From: Burkholderia sp. OK233
Lineage (GTDB): Bacteria; Pseudomonadota; Gammaproteobacteria; Burkholderiales; Burkholderiaceae
Direction: 5' to 3'
NCBI RefSeq assembly: GCF_900230185.1
Contig: NZ_OCSR01000001.1
Coordinates: 1 to 64,000, forward strand
Length of the DNA stretch: 64,000 nucleotides
Shown piece by piece: positions 54,936 through 63,713 of this stretch. Within the stretch, counting starts at the first letter, position 1; every line of letters begins with the position of its first letter. The notes beneath the pieces were generated by a model. It did not search any database and had not been told where the DNA came from. It saw only the letters and a program-made list of their open reading frames with translations. The position numbers and the translations under genes are program-made.

Positions 54936-56004
54936 TCACGAGGCATGCGGGTTGAAGCGCGAGAAATCGAGGTTGCCGGCGATAAGAAGCGACGCGATTC
55001 TGATGGTTTCGAAGCGCGTTTCACCACGCGCTTTGCGCTTGGCAGCTTAATACAAGCCGTTGGTGGCCTCGATGAAGCCGTTGATCTGGCGGGTCTGAGT
55101 TCAGGCGACGATGCCGTCGAAGTGCCGGCGAATCAGACGCGCGACGTCCTTCATTTGCTCGACCTTCGAGCGCATGACGTTGGTGCACCACTGCTGCAAC
55201 ATCTCGGAGACGATATGGATTTGCTTGCGCTCGAGAATCCCGCGAAGTTGCTCGCGATACAGCCATGCGCGGGCGGTGCGCTTGGCCGCGCACTACCCAA
55301 CAAGAGCCCCGTGGTCGGTCAATTGCGCCAGATTCAGTTTGTTGGTGTCCTTGAGCAGCAACCAGCGCATCCCTTTGAGTTCCGTGTCGGCTTTCTGCTG
55401 CTGGCGGCGCACCGTATCGAGTGCCTTGGACGCGTGGGCGACGGTGTGAAACCTGTCGAACGGCAGCCGCGCATTGGGCAGATGCTCTTCCACGTTCTTG
55501 ATGAAGGCCGGCGACATGTCGATGCTCACAAAGGTGACTTGCTCTGGCGCACCGTGGTGCTGGCTCAGATATGCCGCGAAGCCTTCAATCGTCTTGGCGT
55601 CACTCCCGGCGGTGACGAACGCGACCCGGCGCGTCTGTACGTCGGCGACCAGCGTCAGATACTCGTGGCCGCGTCGGCACGAGGTTTCGTCAATGGCTAC
55701 CGTGCTCACATCCAACAGGTTCGCCGACGCGAGCGCGAGTTCCACATACGGCGAACAGATGGCATGCACCCGGTGCCACGACAGATTTACGATGCGTGCC
55801 ACGGCGGCAAACGACATTCGCTGCGCCAGCATCAGCGCCAGCACTTCGAACAGCAAGGTGAAGCCGTCGAGTTGGCAGACCGAATCCGGCTCCGCCAGTT
55901 GTATCGAGCCGTCCAGCAAGCGCGCGCGACACACGCACTTCCAGATAGCACTCGCGCTGGAAGAAGTTCAGGCGGCGCACCTGCTTGATTTGCGTCTCAT
56001 GCAT
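54936..56004 (-). pseudogene. ISL3-family transposase, decayed
   Basis: Reading leftward: an N-terminus HETQIKQVRRLNFFQRECYLEVRV, a frame change near 55935, then MSFAAVARIVNLSWHRVHAI and the DDE core with VAIDETSCRRGHEYLT and FVSIDMSPAFIKNV. The C-terminus is QWCTNVMRSKVEQMKDVARL and NGFIEATNGLY. In-frame stops appear where the family has Trp (FDGIVA*TQ) and Gln (GLY*AAK). It cannot make an active transposase. Confidence 0.8.
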
Positions 56005-56025
56005 TCGTCATGTTCGCTTCGTCTC

Positions 56026-56064
56026 GCATGGCTGGTTACCACATTCTCTCGCAACCAGCCATGC
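56026..56064. repeat. Perfect 12-bp inverted repeat
   Basis: GCATGGCTGGTT, a 15-nt loop, AACCAGCCATGC, just outside the ISL3 remnant and about 100 bp before the atypical regulator. It could be a terminator, part of an IS end or an operator. Confidence 0.5.
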
Positions 56065-56167
56065 GCCAGCTTATCGATTGACGGCGCCTCAAGCGTCCGC
56101 AGCGCCGGGCTTACGCCCGCCCTTGACCGCGAAGACCGCCCACTTGGAATTTAAAAAAGGCAGAATA

Positions 56168-56986
56168 ATGTGTATCATTATATGTACACCGAATGATAAG
56201 GTATTCCAAGAGTTGGAATTTATTCTTGAACGTGAAATCGGCCTGAGGTGCGTTCTGTGCCGTGACACCAAGCGCTTATTGCGCTATTTGACTCAATACT
56301 CTGTCAACCTTGTTCTGCTCGAGGTAGCGACGACCTTTGGAACCTCACACCCGCTCTTCGACTGGCGTGTCTGTCACTATCGGCAAGATCTTCCCGTAAT
56401 AGTATTTGGCATGCGGCTAGCCTATGACAGCATGGTAAATGCGCTTGCCGCGGGTGCCAGCGATATCGTAGTTGGCAACACATCGTCCACGGAGATTCTT
56501 GTCCGTTCGAAGCGGGTTCTGGGTGCGCCTGTGAAGGGACTCGATACCATCGACGGCAATCTCCATATTGGACCTTATACGCTTGATCAGGCTTCCCGAG
56601 CGCTGATTACCGAACAGGTCACGATCAACCTTACGTCGACAGAATTTGCGTTGGCTACGATATTTTTTGCTAATCCCGGCCGCGTCGTTAGTCGGGAACG
56701 CATCGCATTCGGCATATGGAAAAAAGATATTCAAATCGTCTCGCGTACGCTGGAACAGCATATTTACAAACTTCGTTCGAAGTTTGCGTTGCAAACCGAG
56801 TTGCGAATAGTGACACACTATTCGGAAGGTTACAAAGTTGTACTGATATCTGGCACCGAGAATGCGCGCTTTATTTCATTGTCGCGAACATGCGCGGTGG
56901 ACGGCTTCATCGCGGAACGAAAAATGGAACATAGAGGTGGCGCCGCAAATTCGAACGGTGGGATAAGTGTCGCGCCTGGTCTCTGA
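56168..56986 (+). CDS. Atypical OmpR-like response regulator (degenerate receiver)
   Basis: A 272-residue protein. The receiver-like half (about 1-115) has the alternating strand/helix pattern but lacks the acidic pair and phospho-Asp: the expected site reads LVLLEVATTFG. The second half is a winged-helix OmpR/PhoB domain (LTSTEFALATIFFANPGRVVSRERI in part; VSRTLEQHIYKLRSK is the recognition helix). A 45-residue tail with no similarity follows. No kinase is nearby. ATG 56168 has AAAGG upstream. The gene is richer in AT than its surroundings, a sign of transfer. It is probably regulated by something other than phosphorylation. Confidence 0.8.
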   Translation: MCIIICTPNDKVFQELEFILEREIGLRCVLCRDTKRLLRYLTQYSVNLVLLEVATTFGTSHPLFDWRVCHYRQDLPVIVFGMRLAYDSMVNALAAGASDIVVGNTSSTEILVRSKRVLGAPVKGLDTIDGNLHIGPYTLDQASRALITEQVTINLTSTEFALATIFFANPGRVVSRERIAFGIWKKDIQIVSRTLEQHIYKLRSKFALQTELRIVTHYSEGYKVVLISGTENARFISLSRTCAVDGFIAERKMEHRGGAANSNGGISVAPGL

Positions 56987-57005
56987 GGGGCTTTGTTCGG
57001 AAGGG
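56985..57005 (+). repeat. IS6-end-like repeat, upstream copy
   Basis: GAGGGGCTTTGTTCGG and five more bases, 19/21 identical to 57461-57481 in the same orientation. It overlaps the regulator's stop codon. Confidence 0.6.
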
Positions 57006-57293
57006 TGTGACCGGACATTTGATGCCGGATCGTCTTGCCTAAAAGTTCAGGATTACCTATGTTACATGACTTCGCTCGAGCAACCTTCAGCAACGTGACA
57101 GTACCGATGCCTCACACAAAATTTCTGACAGGTTCGCAATAACCTACACAGCTTCGCGTGTGCGCTATCGATTTTTCATTCCGAAACATATTTTACTACC
57201 TGCGGGCCGATACTTTGCTTCGTGCAAGGGTCCGCTATGAACTTCGGGCTTTTGCCGATATGCCTTTATTCAACATTCTCAGAGGGTTTTGCA

Positions 57294-57407
57294 ATGAAAA
57301 GCACTTTTTTGAAGATTGTACTGACGCTTCTTGTAGGCATTTCCACGGTCGGAGTAATCACTTTTTCCAGCGGCGCTCAGGCAGGCTGCCGGTTGGACTG
57401 TATCTGA
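57294..57407 (+). CDS. Putative 37-residue exported micro-peptide
   Basis: AGAGGG lies 7 bp before ATG 57294. The peptide has Lys residues at 2 and 7, a hydrophobic core (IVLTLLVGISTVGVI) and a clean signal-peptidase site, SGAQA, leaving a mature GCRLDCI with two cysteines three residues apart. That is a signal peptide with almost nothing after it. It could be a secreted signal, a small cyclic disulfide peptide or a small membrane peptide. An upstream in-frame ATG at 57237 is less likely. It lies 300 bp downstream of the atypical regulator in AT-rich DNA. I do not recognise a family. Confidence 0.4.
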   Translation: MKSTFLKIVLTLLVGISTVGVITFSSGAQAGCRLDCI

Positions 57408-57460
57408 TGGTCGACTTGCGGCCGAACATGCGGTAGATAAGGGTAGCTAACTTAAACGGC

Positions 57461-57481
57461 GAGGGGCTTTGTTTGGCAGGG
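57461..57481 (+). repeat. IS6-family left end
   Basis: GAGGGGCTTTGTTTGG and five more bases; the right end of the element is the inverse GCGACAAAGCCC at 58416-58427. Confidence 0.6.
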
Positions 57482-58427
57482 AGCCCCTCCATCAATCTGA
57501 GCGAAGCAGAGAGGCATACCTTGCAGCAAATGTGCGTGAAACATCAACATCGAGACATCCGCACGCGTGCGGCGGGACTCCTGCTGCTGGGCAACGGATT
57601 GAGGGTTCTGTCGCAGTAGGAGATGAGCGGTAGAATTCCGGCGATACAAAGTCGCGGATGAGTGTATTGATGAAGACGCTGAACCCGGCGTTGGCCAAAG
57701 TACTGAAACGCCTGCACTATCCGCTCGATGTGATCCTGACGTGCGTGCGCTGGTATGTCTCCTATGCGCTAAGCCTGCGAAACCTGGAAGAAATGATGGC
57801 TGAACGAGGCATCGCGGTCGATCATTCAACCGTGCATCGCTGGGCCATTAAGCTGCTGCCGGTGCTGGAGAAAGCGTTTCGCTGCCGCAAGCGCCCCGTC
57901 GGGAAGATCTGGCGTGTCGACGAGACCTATATTAAGGTCAAGGGCCAATGGAAGTATCTCTACCGGGCTGTCGACAAGGACGGCAACACTATCGACTTTC
58001 TGCTACGCGCCCATCGGGACAAGACTGCAGCCCGGCGTTACTTTGAGAAATCGATCGCCCACAACGGGGTACCCGAGACGGTAACCATCGACAAAAGCGG
58101 CACCAATCTCGCCGCGCTCGAAGCGATCAATGCCGATCGTGAAGCGCCCATCAAGATCCGCCAGTCCAAATATCTCAATAATTAGGTCGAGCAGGACCAT
58201 CGGGCGATCAAGCGACGAACGCGACCCATCCTGGGGTTCAAGACTTTTCGCTGTGCCCGGATCCTTTTGGCCGGCATTGAGGTTATGCACATGATCGCGA
58301 AAGGACAGATGAAGTGCACTCGCGGAACCCATCCGTCCGCCGCTGATCAATTCTACGACCTCGCAATATAAGTAGTACTTCGCATACCGCTATCGTTCGT
58401 CCCTCGATCCTTATCGCGACAAAGCCC
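57463..58427 (+). mobile_element. IS6-family insertion sequence
   Basis: About 965 bp between GGGGCTTTGTTTGG and the inverse (A)CAAAGCCC. It contains one transposase gene with a nonsense codon. Confidence 0.65.
57670..58371 (+). pseudogene. IS6-family transposase with an internal amber codon
   Basis: The frame is 233 codons: LNPALAKVLKRLHYPLDVIL, a helix-turn-helix, then the DDE core with WRVDETYIKVKG, VTIDKSGTN and EQDHRAIKRR. At 58183 the family sequence KYLNN-x-VEQDH has a TAG in place of the sixth residue, cutting off the catalytic Glu region. A single TTG to TAG change would explain it. The remaining 60 codons are undamaged, so the decay is recent or the stop is a sequencing error. Confidence 0.85.
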
Positions 58428-58552
58428 TTCCCGCCACCGCGCACGTCGTAAAGGCGTTCAACACCGTCTTTGGCCACGTACTTGGTAAGCATCCGGCGAT
58501 CTCATCTGGTTTTCTGTTCTTGGGCGTAAGAGCATACGTTTCCACGATCAGG
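58428..58552 (+). pseudogene. NADP-dependent oxidoreductase fragment (F420 reductase-like)
   Basis: LPATAHVVKAFNTVFGHVLGKHP is typical of the F420-dependent NADP reductase-like family. Only about 25 residues remain between the IS6 right end and the IS3 left end, so both ends of the gene are gone. Confidence 0.5.
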
Positions 58553-58585
58553 TGAACCGACCCCGGAATGTTGGACACGTTGACG

Positions 58586-59422
58586 TTAGTGCTGCTTATA
58601 TTTCATTCTGTATTGGACTGGCGTGAGTCCTCGTAATCTTAGCTTGATTCGATCGTGGTTGTAATAGTGGATGTAGTCTTTGATGCCGGCTTCCAGCTCG
58701 TCGAGGTTGCGAAACTTGTTCAGGTAGAAGAATTTCGACTTGAGCGTCCCGAAGAAACTCTCCATCGTGGCGTTATCGAGGCAGTTGCCTTTGCGCGACA
58801 TGCTCTGCCTGATTTTCTGCGCTTTCAGCCGACGGCTATAGACAGGCATCTGGTACTGCCAGCCTTGATCCGAATGCAGGATCGGCTTGTCGCGTGGCCC
58901 CAGCTTCGCGAAGGCCTTGTTCAGCATCGTGTTGACCATGTCGAATAGCGGGCGTCGTGCCATCTCATAGGCGATGATTTCGCCGTTGTAGAGGTCGAGG
59001 ATCGGAGAAAGATAGAGCTTCTGGCCCCCGACGTTAAACTCGGTCACGTCCGTCACCCACTTCTGGTTGGGACGTGACGCATCAAATTTTCGCTTCAGCA
59101 CGTTGGGAGCTATCTTGCCGACGTTCCCTTTGAACGACTTGTACTTCTTTGGTCGAATGCACGACTTCAGGGACAGCTCGCCCATAAGACGCTGTATCGT
59201 CTTGTGGTTGATTCTGTCGCCCTGGCGCCGAATGGCAGCTGTGATCCGGCGATACCCATAGCGGCCCTTGTGCTGCTCAAAGAGTGCATGGATACGCTCC
59301 TTCAAGCTCGCATATTTGTCCCCGGCCTGCAGTACCTTCTGCTGGTAATAGAAAGTGCTGCGGGCCAGGCCGGCCACTCCAAGGAGGTCTGTGAGCGGGT
59401 AACGCTGCCTTAGCTCAAGCAC
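58586..59422 (-). CDS. IS150-type transposase OrfB
   Basis: A 278-residue integrase-type transposase with HTH_21 (LLGVAGLARSTFYYQQKVL) and DDE residues in WVTDVTEF, LHSDQGWQYQ and ATMESFFGTLKSE-like context. It overlaps orfA by 13 bp, so it is probably made by frameshifting. Complete. Confidence 0.92.
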   Translation of the reverse strand: MLELRQRYPLTDLLGVAGLARSTFYYQQKVLQAGDKYASLKERIHALFEQHKGRYGYRRITAAIRRQGDRINHKTIQRLMGELSLKSCIRPKKYKSFKGNVGKIAPNVLKRKFDASRPNQKWVTDVTEFNVGGQKLYLSPILDLYNGEIIAYEMARRPLFDMVNTMLNKAFAKLGPRDKPILHSDQGWQYQMPVYSRRLKAQKIRQSMSRKGNCLDNATMESFFGTLKSKFFYLNKFRNLDELEAGIKDYIHYYNHDRIKLRLRGLTPVQYRMKYKQH

Positions 59423-59949
59423 GATTTGCGCTTTTTCTGCCGCGCTGCTTTCGCATTCGCTTGAACCAAGGCGTCGAGCTTTTTTAGATATTCGTTCTCC
59501 ATGCGCAGCTGCTTCACTTCGGGAAGCAGATCCTCGCGGCTGCGGTCCGTATCCGCAGCCGGCTTCTTTTTCGATATCGGTGTCTTCGGCATTCTGACGG
59601 TGGAAATTGCAGGCCGCGAACGTCTCGTGGCCAAACTGCCGTCATCATACTGCTGCTCCCACACGGCGATGATATTGAAATTTCGAACGTTCGAGAGCGC
59701 CGCGACCTGACGGAATGAAAGACCTTCCTTCCGCATCCGTTTCACAACCGCACGCTTGAACTCCACGCTGTAGCGCGCGCAGCTGGTTCTTCTTTGCAGG
59801 CCTTCTTCGCCGTGCGCCTGATATGCCGCGATCCACCTGCGAAGCGACGAGACATCCACCCCGTGACGCTCAGCAACCCTCTTCAGGCCATCATGGCCAG
59901 CGCAATAATCTTTCGTTGCTGACAGCTTTCTCTTCTCACTGTATTTCAC
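59410..59949 (-). CDS. IS150-type transposase OrfA
   Basis: A 179-residue protein with two helix-turn-helix motifs (GLKRVAERHGVDVSSLRRWI and LSFRQVAALSNVRNFNII) and a leucine-rich C-terminus. Typical of the IS150 group, whose OrfA is longer than in other IS3 subgroups. Complete. Confidence 0.9.
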   Translation of the reverse strand: MKYSEKRKLSATKDYCAGHDGLKRVAERHGVDVSSLRRWIAAYQAHGEEGLQRRTSCARYSVEFKRAVVKRMRKEGLSFRQVAALSNVRNFNIIAVWEQQYDDGSLATRRSRPAISTVRMPKTPISKKKPAADTDRSREDLLPEVKQLRMENEYLKKLDALVQANAKAARQKKRKSCLS

Positions 59950-59995
59950 AAAAATTCCCCCAAAAAACCGTCCAACTTTTGGGGGTCAGTTCAGC

Positions 59996-60868
59996 GCGTC
60001 CTATGAGCCCAATTCGCTGAACGGTGGCTGGCCGAAGGAAACCGATCCGGCGCCGCCCGACGGCGGCTTCGAGAGCTATCGGGAACGCGTCGACGGCGAG
60101 AAGATCCGCGTGCGCAGTGAGTCCTTTGCCGATCACTTCTCGCAAGCCGCGCTCTTCTATCGCAGCATGTCCGAGGTCGAGCAGGAGCACATTAGCGCGG
60201 CCTATCAATTCGAACTCGGCAAGGTCACGAAGCCGGAGATTCGCGAGCGTGTGGTGAACGAAATTCTGGCCAATTTCGACGCCGGGCTGGCCGCCAAGGT
60301 CGCGGCCGGGCTCGGTTTGCCCGCCCCGAAGAAGGGTAAGGCGCCACCCGCTTCGGAGCCGCAGATTTCGCCGGCGCTTAGCCTGCTCAATTGCGTAAAG
60401 CCGGGCATCAAGACGTGCAAGATCGCGCTGCTCGCCGCGCCCGGCGCCGATGCCGCGTCGATCAATACGCTCCAGCAGGCGTTGCGGGGCATGGGCGCCA
60501 CGCCGCTCCTCATCGCACCGACCCTTGCTGTGATCGATGGTTTGCAGCCGGACGCGACGATTGCCGGAATGCCGTCGATCATGTTCGACGCGGTGATCGT
60601 CTGCGGCTGCGAGTCCAGCGCAAAAACGCTGGCGCAATCCGGCGACGCGCGGCATTTCGTGCTCGAAGCGTTCAAGCATCTGAAAGCGATTGCCGCGCTC
60701 GGGGCGGGGCGCAACGTGCTGGCCGCGGCGCAACTGCCGGATCATGCCGACGGGGTCGCGACCGGCGACGATAGCCAGAGCGCCGACGTGCTGAAGGCGT
60801 TTATCGCGGCGGCGGAGCAGCACCGCGTGTGGTCGCGCGCGACGTTAGCCGAGTCCGTGTCGGCGTAA
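59996..60868 (+). pseudogene. katE: Large-subunit catalase (HPII/KatE), C-terminal part only
   Basis: About 290 codons remain, starting directly at the IS3 end with SYEPNSLNGGWPKETDP and the KIRVRSESFADHFSQAALFYRSM helix of the catalase core. The flavodoxin-like C-terminal domain that distinguishes large catalases follows: CKIALLAAPGADAASINTLQQAL and AVIVCGCESSAKTL. The whole haem-binding part, with the active-site His and Asn and the proximal Tyr, is missing upstream. The fragment is not a functional catalase. It opens the stress-gene cluster to its right. Confidence 0.9.
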
Positions 60869-60986
60869 GGACTGTCAAGGCGATCGCGGGCACCATTTGC
60901 CTTGACGTACCGAGGCCCGATCGGGGCACGGCCATTGCTGCAAACCCGAGTGCTGTCATCAGCGCAGCCTGTTGATCGTTCGGAGC

Positions 60987-61011
60987 GGCTCGCCGTGGCG
61001 GCGAGCCTTTT
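60987..61011 (+). terminator. Rho-independent terminator between katE and csbD
   Basis: GGCTCGCC, a GTGGC loop, GGCGAGCC, TTTT. It lies 118 bp past the katE stop and only 18 bp before the csbD ATG. Confidence 0.7.
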
Positions 61012-61029
61012 CCGCTGACAGGAGTTGTC

Positions 61030-61274
61030 ATGAACAAGGACCAGCGCGAAGGCAGCGCGGAAGAAGTCAAGGGTTACGTCACAAGGGCATCGGCTCGATC
61101 GCCGGAAATGAAGACCGAAAGGTTAAAGGCGACGTGCAGATCACAAACGGCGACAACCGCAAGGATCTCGGTGACCAGAAAGAAAAGCTAGAAAAGGGCG
61201 AGGGGAGCCGGGCAATGCGTCTAACCTCTAGTTGCGCCGCCTGGCGACGTTCGCATTGCCGCACGCCACCGTAG
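61030..61274 (+). pseudogene. CsbD-family stress protein, frameshifted
   Basis: ATG 61030, after ACAGGAG, reads MNKDQREGSAEEVKG, the usual CsbD start. The family continues in another frame as KGIGSIAGNEDRKVKGDVQITNG and DLGDQKEKLEKGE. A one-base change near 61080 separates the two. The shifted frame runs on to a stop at 61274. CsbD proteins are small, abundant general-stress proteins of unknown action. Confidence 0.75.
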
Positions 61275-61310
61275 CACGTTGGCATGCGCATTTTCATGGA
61301 GGAACACAGC

Positions 61311-61574
61311 ATGGACACTGATCTCGAAGCCCGCATTCGCAGCCGGGCATACCGCATCTGGGAAAACGACCCATCACCGGAAGGCAATGCGGAAAAACAC
61401 TGGGAGGAGGCGCGCAGGCAGATCGAAGCCGAGGGTAACGATGTACAGGACAGTCCGAAGCCCAACGTCGACCAGTCGGCGGAACGGGAGCGGGGCGGCC
61501 GGATCGCGCCAGAGGAGCAATTGCAGGACGTGTCTCCCGACGATGCGGGTCCGGCCCGTCGAAAAAAGCGGTAG
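61311..61574 (+). CDS. DUF2934 domain protein
   Basis: An 87-residue protein. The N-terminal EARIRSRAYRIWENDPSPEGNAEKHWEEARRQIE (cited in part: RIRSRAYRIWENDPSPEGN) is the DUF2934 helix pair; the remainder is charged and disordered. ATG 61311 follows GGAGGAAC. Common in stress and plasmid loci of this group; function unknown. Confidence 0.85.
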   Translation: MDTDLEARIRSRAYRIWENDPSPEGNAEKHWEEARRQIEAEGNDVQDSPKPNVDQSAERERGGRIAPEEQLQDVSPDDAGPARRKKR

Positions 61575-62041
61575 CGCTGCGGGGCTATTCTGGGCGCGGC
61601 GCCGCGCGTCCAATGTGGGCAATCAGTACATCTGTTCGGCGCGCAAGCTGATCGGCAATTTTGAGACGGTCGGCACTCCCGCATCAGGTGCGCAATGAAG
61701 TGTACGCAGCGCTCCTGACCCTTGCGTGCCACTGACACCGACTTGCGAATGACTTTCCGAAGGGTGCCACCTAGCCGCGCGGTGGTCCCCGAACGGCTGG
61801 CGATACCGATAGTCCTGCGCGGTCCGAGGACGATTGTGCCGACGGACAGCGCCAGTGCAGTGTGACGCGCGGTGCGTCTGCCGGCGAAGCGATCATGCTA
61901 GCTGCGGGAGACCGTGTCTGCCCGCGTACGGTTGGCACAGAGGGTGAACGGCGGTTCGCTGCGAGCAATGCCGCGCGTGATTCGGCCATGCGGAGCAGGA
62001 TGGCGGTCTCGGCTTCCCTGTCGATCGGTGCGCGGCTCGTT
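61575..62041. other. Gap without a supported gene
   Basis: About 470 bp. Frames on both strands lack motifs and good ribosome sites. Nothing identified. Confidence 0.4.
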
Positions 62042-62248
62042 CTAATGCCTCCTTAACGTATCGAGGTCGCTCCGGATCTCCTGCTGCAGAACCCGATCAA
62101 GAAGAAATTGCGCACAGCGTGATGCATCGCTGACTTGTTCAGCGACCACGTATAGGACTCTCGGCTCAAGCGCCTCTTCCGATTGAAAATCGACTATGAA
62201 GCGAAGATCCAATGTCGCGCCGAGGTGTACGCATTGCGTTACGTGCAT
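62042..62248 (-). CDS. Possible small protein (68 residues)
   Basis: Starting at ATG 62248 the chain MHVTQCVHLGATLDLRFIVDF to RVLQQEIRSDLDTLRRH has protein-like composition with alternating strands and a charged C-terminal helix. The ribosome site (GAGGG) is close. No family recognised. Confidence 0.35.
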   Translation of the reverse strand: MHVTQCVHLGATLDLRFIVDFQSEEALEPRVLYVVAEQVSDASRCAQFLLDRVLQQEIRSDLDTLRRH

Positions 62249-62711
62249 GTCGCCCTCAGGTATTTCCGTCAACGTTGAAGCGGTTGTGGCTTCGTTCTGA
62301 GCATCGACTCCGGCCTCCTTGCTCGCGGCGCCTCGCGGCTCGCCTGCAAATCACAAAGGTGTATCCGGTGTATCGCAGCCGCTGTCCCATCCTCATGTTC
62401 CAACTTTTCATCCACGATTTTTCCCGGCTGCGATGGAGCGAGGCTGTTCGATTCCAACTTTCTCGTCCTTCGCGGGCTCCTGCTCGCTGGAGCCATGTGC
62501 ACTGAGGCTTGTGGCAAGCAGGCCTGATAGCAGTCCTTCTGCGGGAATAGCGCGCATCTCGACCGTCGTCCGAAGCATGCGCCCGGAAACGTCGCGAGGC
62601 CGAGTCGCCGCGAGTGCCACTGATGACGACCTCTAGCCGCGTGCAAGTTCTCTGTGGGGCACGCCACTTGCTCAACCCTTGGGCCATTCAAACGAAAGTA
62701 TGGAGGTTCAA
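62249..62711. other. Gap without a supported gene
   Basis: About 460 bp. Longer frames on both strands are Arg/Ser-rich shadows. The end of the stretch holds the GGAGG ribosome site of the next gene. Confidence 0.35.
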
Positions 62712-63029
62712 ATGACCGAGTCGCAACAACCCACCGCCCCGGCAGCCGGGTCCTCGCCCGTCGCGTCCGACCCACCCAGTTCCGCCGGGTCATCTCAACA
62801 GGGCAACGGCTCTACAGCGAAGTCCAGCGGCGACGACGGAGACCGAGCAACCGGCGCCCGCACGCTGTCCGACGTGAAGGACAAGATTGCTGGTGCACAG
62901 GAGGTGGTCAAGAAGAAGTACCGTGTCGTCTCTGAATCGACCGACGATTACGTTCATGAGGCTCCGTGGAAAGCGGTCACGATGGCACTCATCGGCGGAC
63001 TCATCATCGGAATGCTTGCTCGCCGCTAA
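62712..63029 (+). CDS. DUF883 (ElaB/YqjD-type) membrane-anchored protein
   Basis: A 105-residue protein: a disordered Ser/Pro/Ala-rich N-terminus, an amphipathic stretch (VKDKIAGAQEVVKKKYRVV), the family's STDDYVHEAPWKAV motif and one C-terminal membrane helix ending GMLARR. YqjD-type proteins bind stationary-phase ribosomes at the membrane. ATG 62712 follows GGAGG. Confidence 0.88.
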   Translation: MTESQQPTAPAAGSSPVASDPPSSAGSSQQGNGSTAKSSGDDGDRATGARTLSDVKDKIAGAQEVVKKKYRVVSESTDDYVHEAPWKAVTMALIGGLIIGMLARR

Positions 63030-63058
63030 CGCGGATTTAGCTCTATAGGAGAAAAAAC

Positions 63059-63334
63059 ATGGACCCGGTTTCGCATGGAATTATTTTCTGGCTGATTATC
63101 GGAGGCATCGCTGGCGCCTTGGCGGGTCGTATCGTCGACGGCGGCGGCTTCGGCATTGTGGTCGATATCATCGTAGGAATTGTCGGAGCCTTCATAGGAG
63201 GTTGGCTTGGCGGGGCGCTGGGTCTGCACCTGGGAAGCGGCATAGTCGGCTCGCTTGTTACGGCGCTGCTTGGCGCGGTTATCCTGCTCGCTGTCCTGCG
63301 ACTTTTCAGCCGAGGTCGGGCGCGGCCACTTTAA
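63059..63334 (+). CDS. GlsB/YeaQ/YmgE-family stress membrane protein
   Basis: A 91-residue Gly-rich protein with three membrane helices: GIIFWLIIGGIAGALAGRIV, a middle Gly/Ile/Val helix, and ALLGAVILLAVLRLF. These small proteins are widespread and stress-induced. ATG 63059 follows AGGAG. It lies 29 bp after the DUF883 gene, so the two may be co-transcribed. Confidence 0.9.
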   Translation: MDPVSHGIIFWLIIGGIAGALAGRIVDGGGFGIVVDIIVGIVGAFIGGWLGGALGLHLGSGIVGSLVTALLGAVILLAVLRLFSRGRARPL

Positions 63335-63713
63335 AGCATTCAATTCAGCCGAGGCGCGTTACGTTTCAATTTCGAGAATGCCTTTTCGCCGGTCCTCACC
63401 TTCTGGCTCCGCGCCCGGATGCGCGGTCAGCCTACGCTGACCTCAATCCGCCGAGGCTTTGCTTCTTTCCTGCATAGTCAGCAAGCATCGAATTCGCGAC
63501 GGAATGGAGAACTGTTGGTAACCATCGACTGAGACTACGCTCGACGAAAGGATTTCCGACCGAAGTAATGTACCGGGTGGCGAGCTCACCGGCTATTCGC
63601 GCGCGTCTGGTCGCTGGAGCCACTCGCCTACGCCACCGCAGTGCGTCGCAGTGACGTAGGGACTAGAGCAACAGACTAGCCGTTCGCGTGGCGCGGCTTG
63701 CCCGTTGTGTTTT
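63335..63713. other. Gap without a supported gene
   Basis: About 380 bp between convergent genes. Nothing recognised. No obvious terminator hairpin for either side. Confidence 0.4.

Larger units (their letters stand above)
58553..59993 (-). mobile_element. IS3-family (IS150-like) insertion sequence, 1441 bp
   Basis: Ends TGAACCGACCCC (58553) and the inverse of TGAACTGACCCC (ending 59993). Both genes are intact and read leftward. The 3-bp flanks (AGG and GCG) do not match, and the flanks are fragments of two different genes. Confidence 0.85.

Noticed and set aside
54945..55988. 347-codon plus-strand frame across the ISL3 remnant
   Set aside because: Complement of a decayed transposase; the recognisable motifs are on the minus strand.
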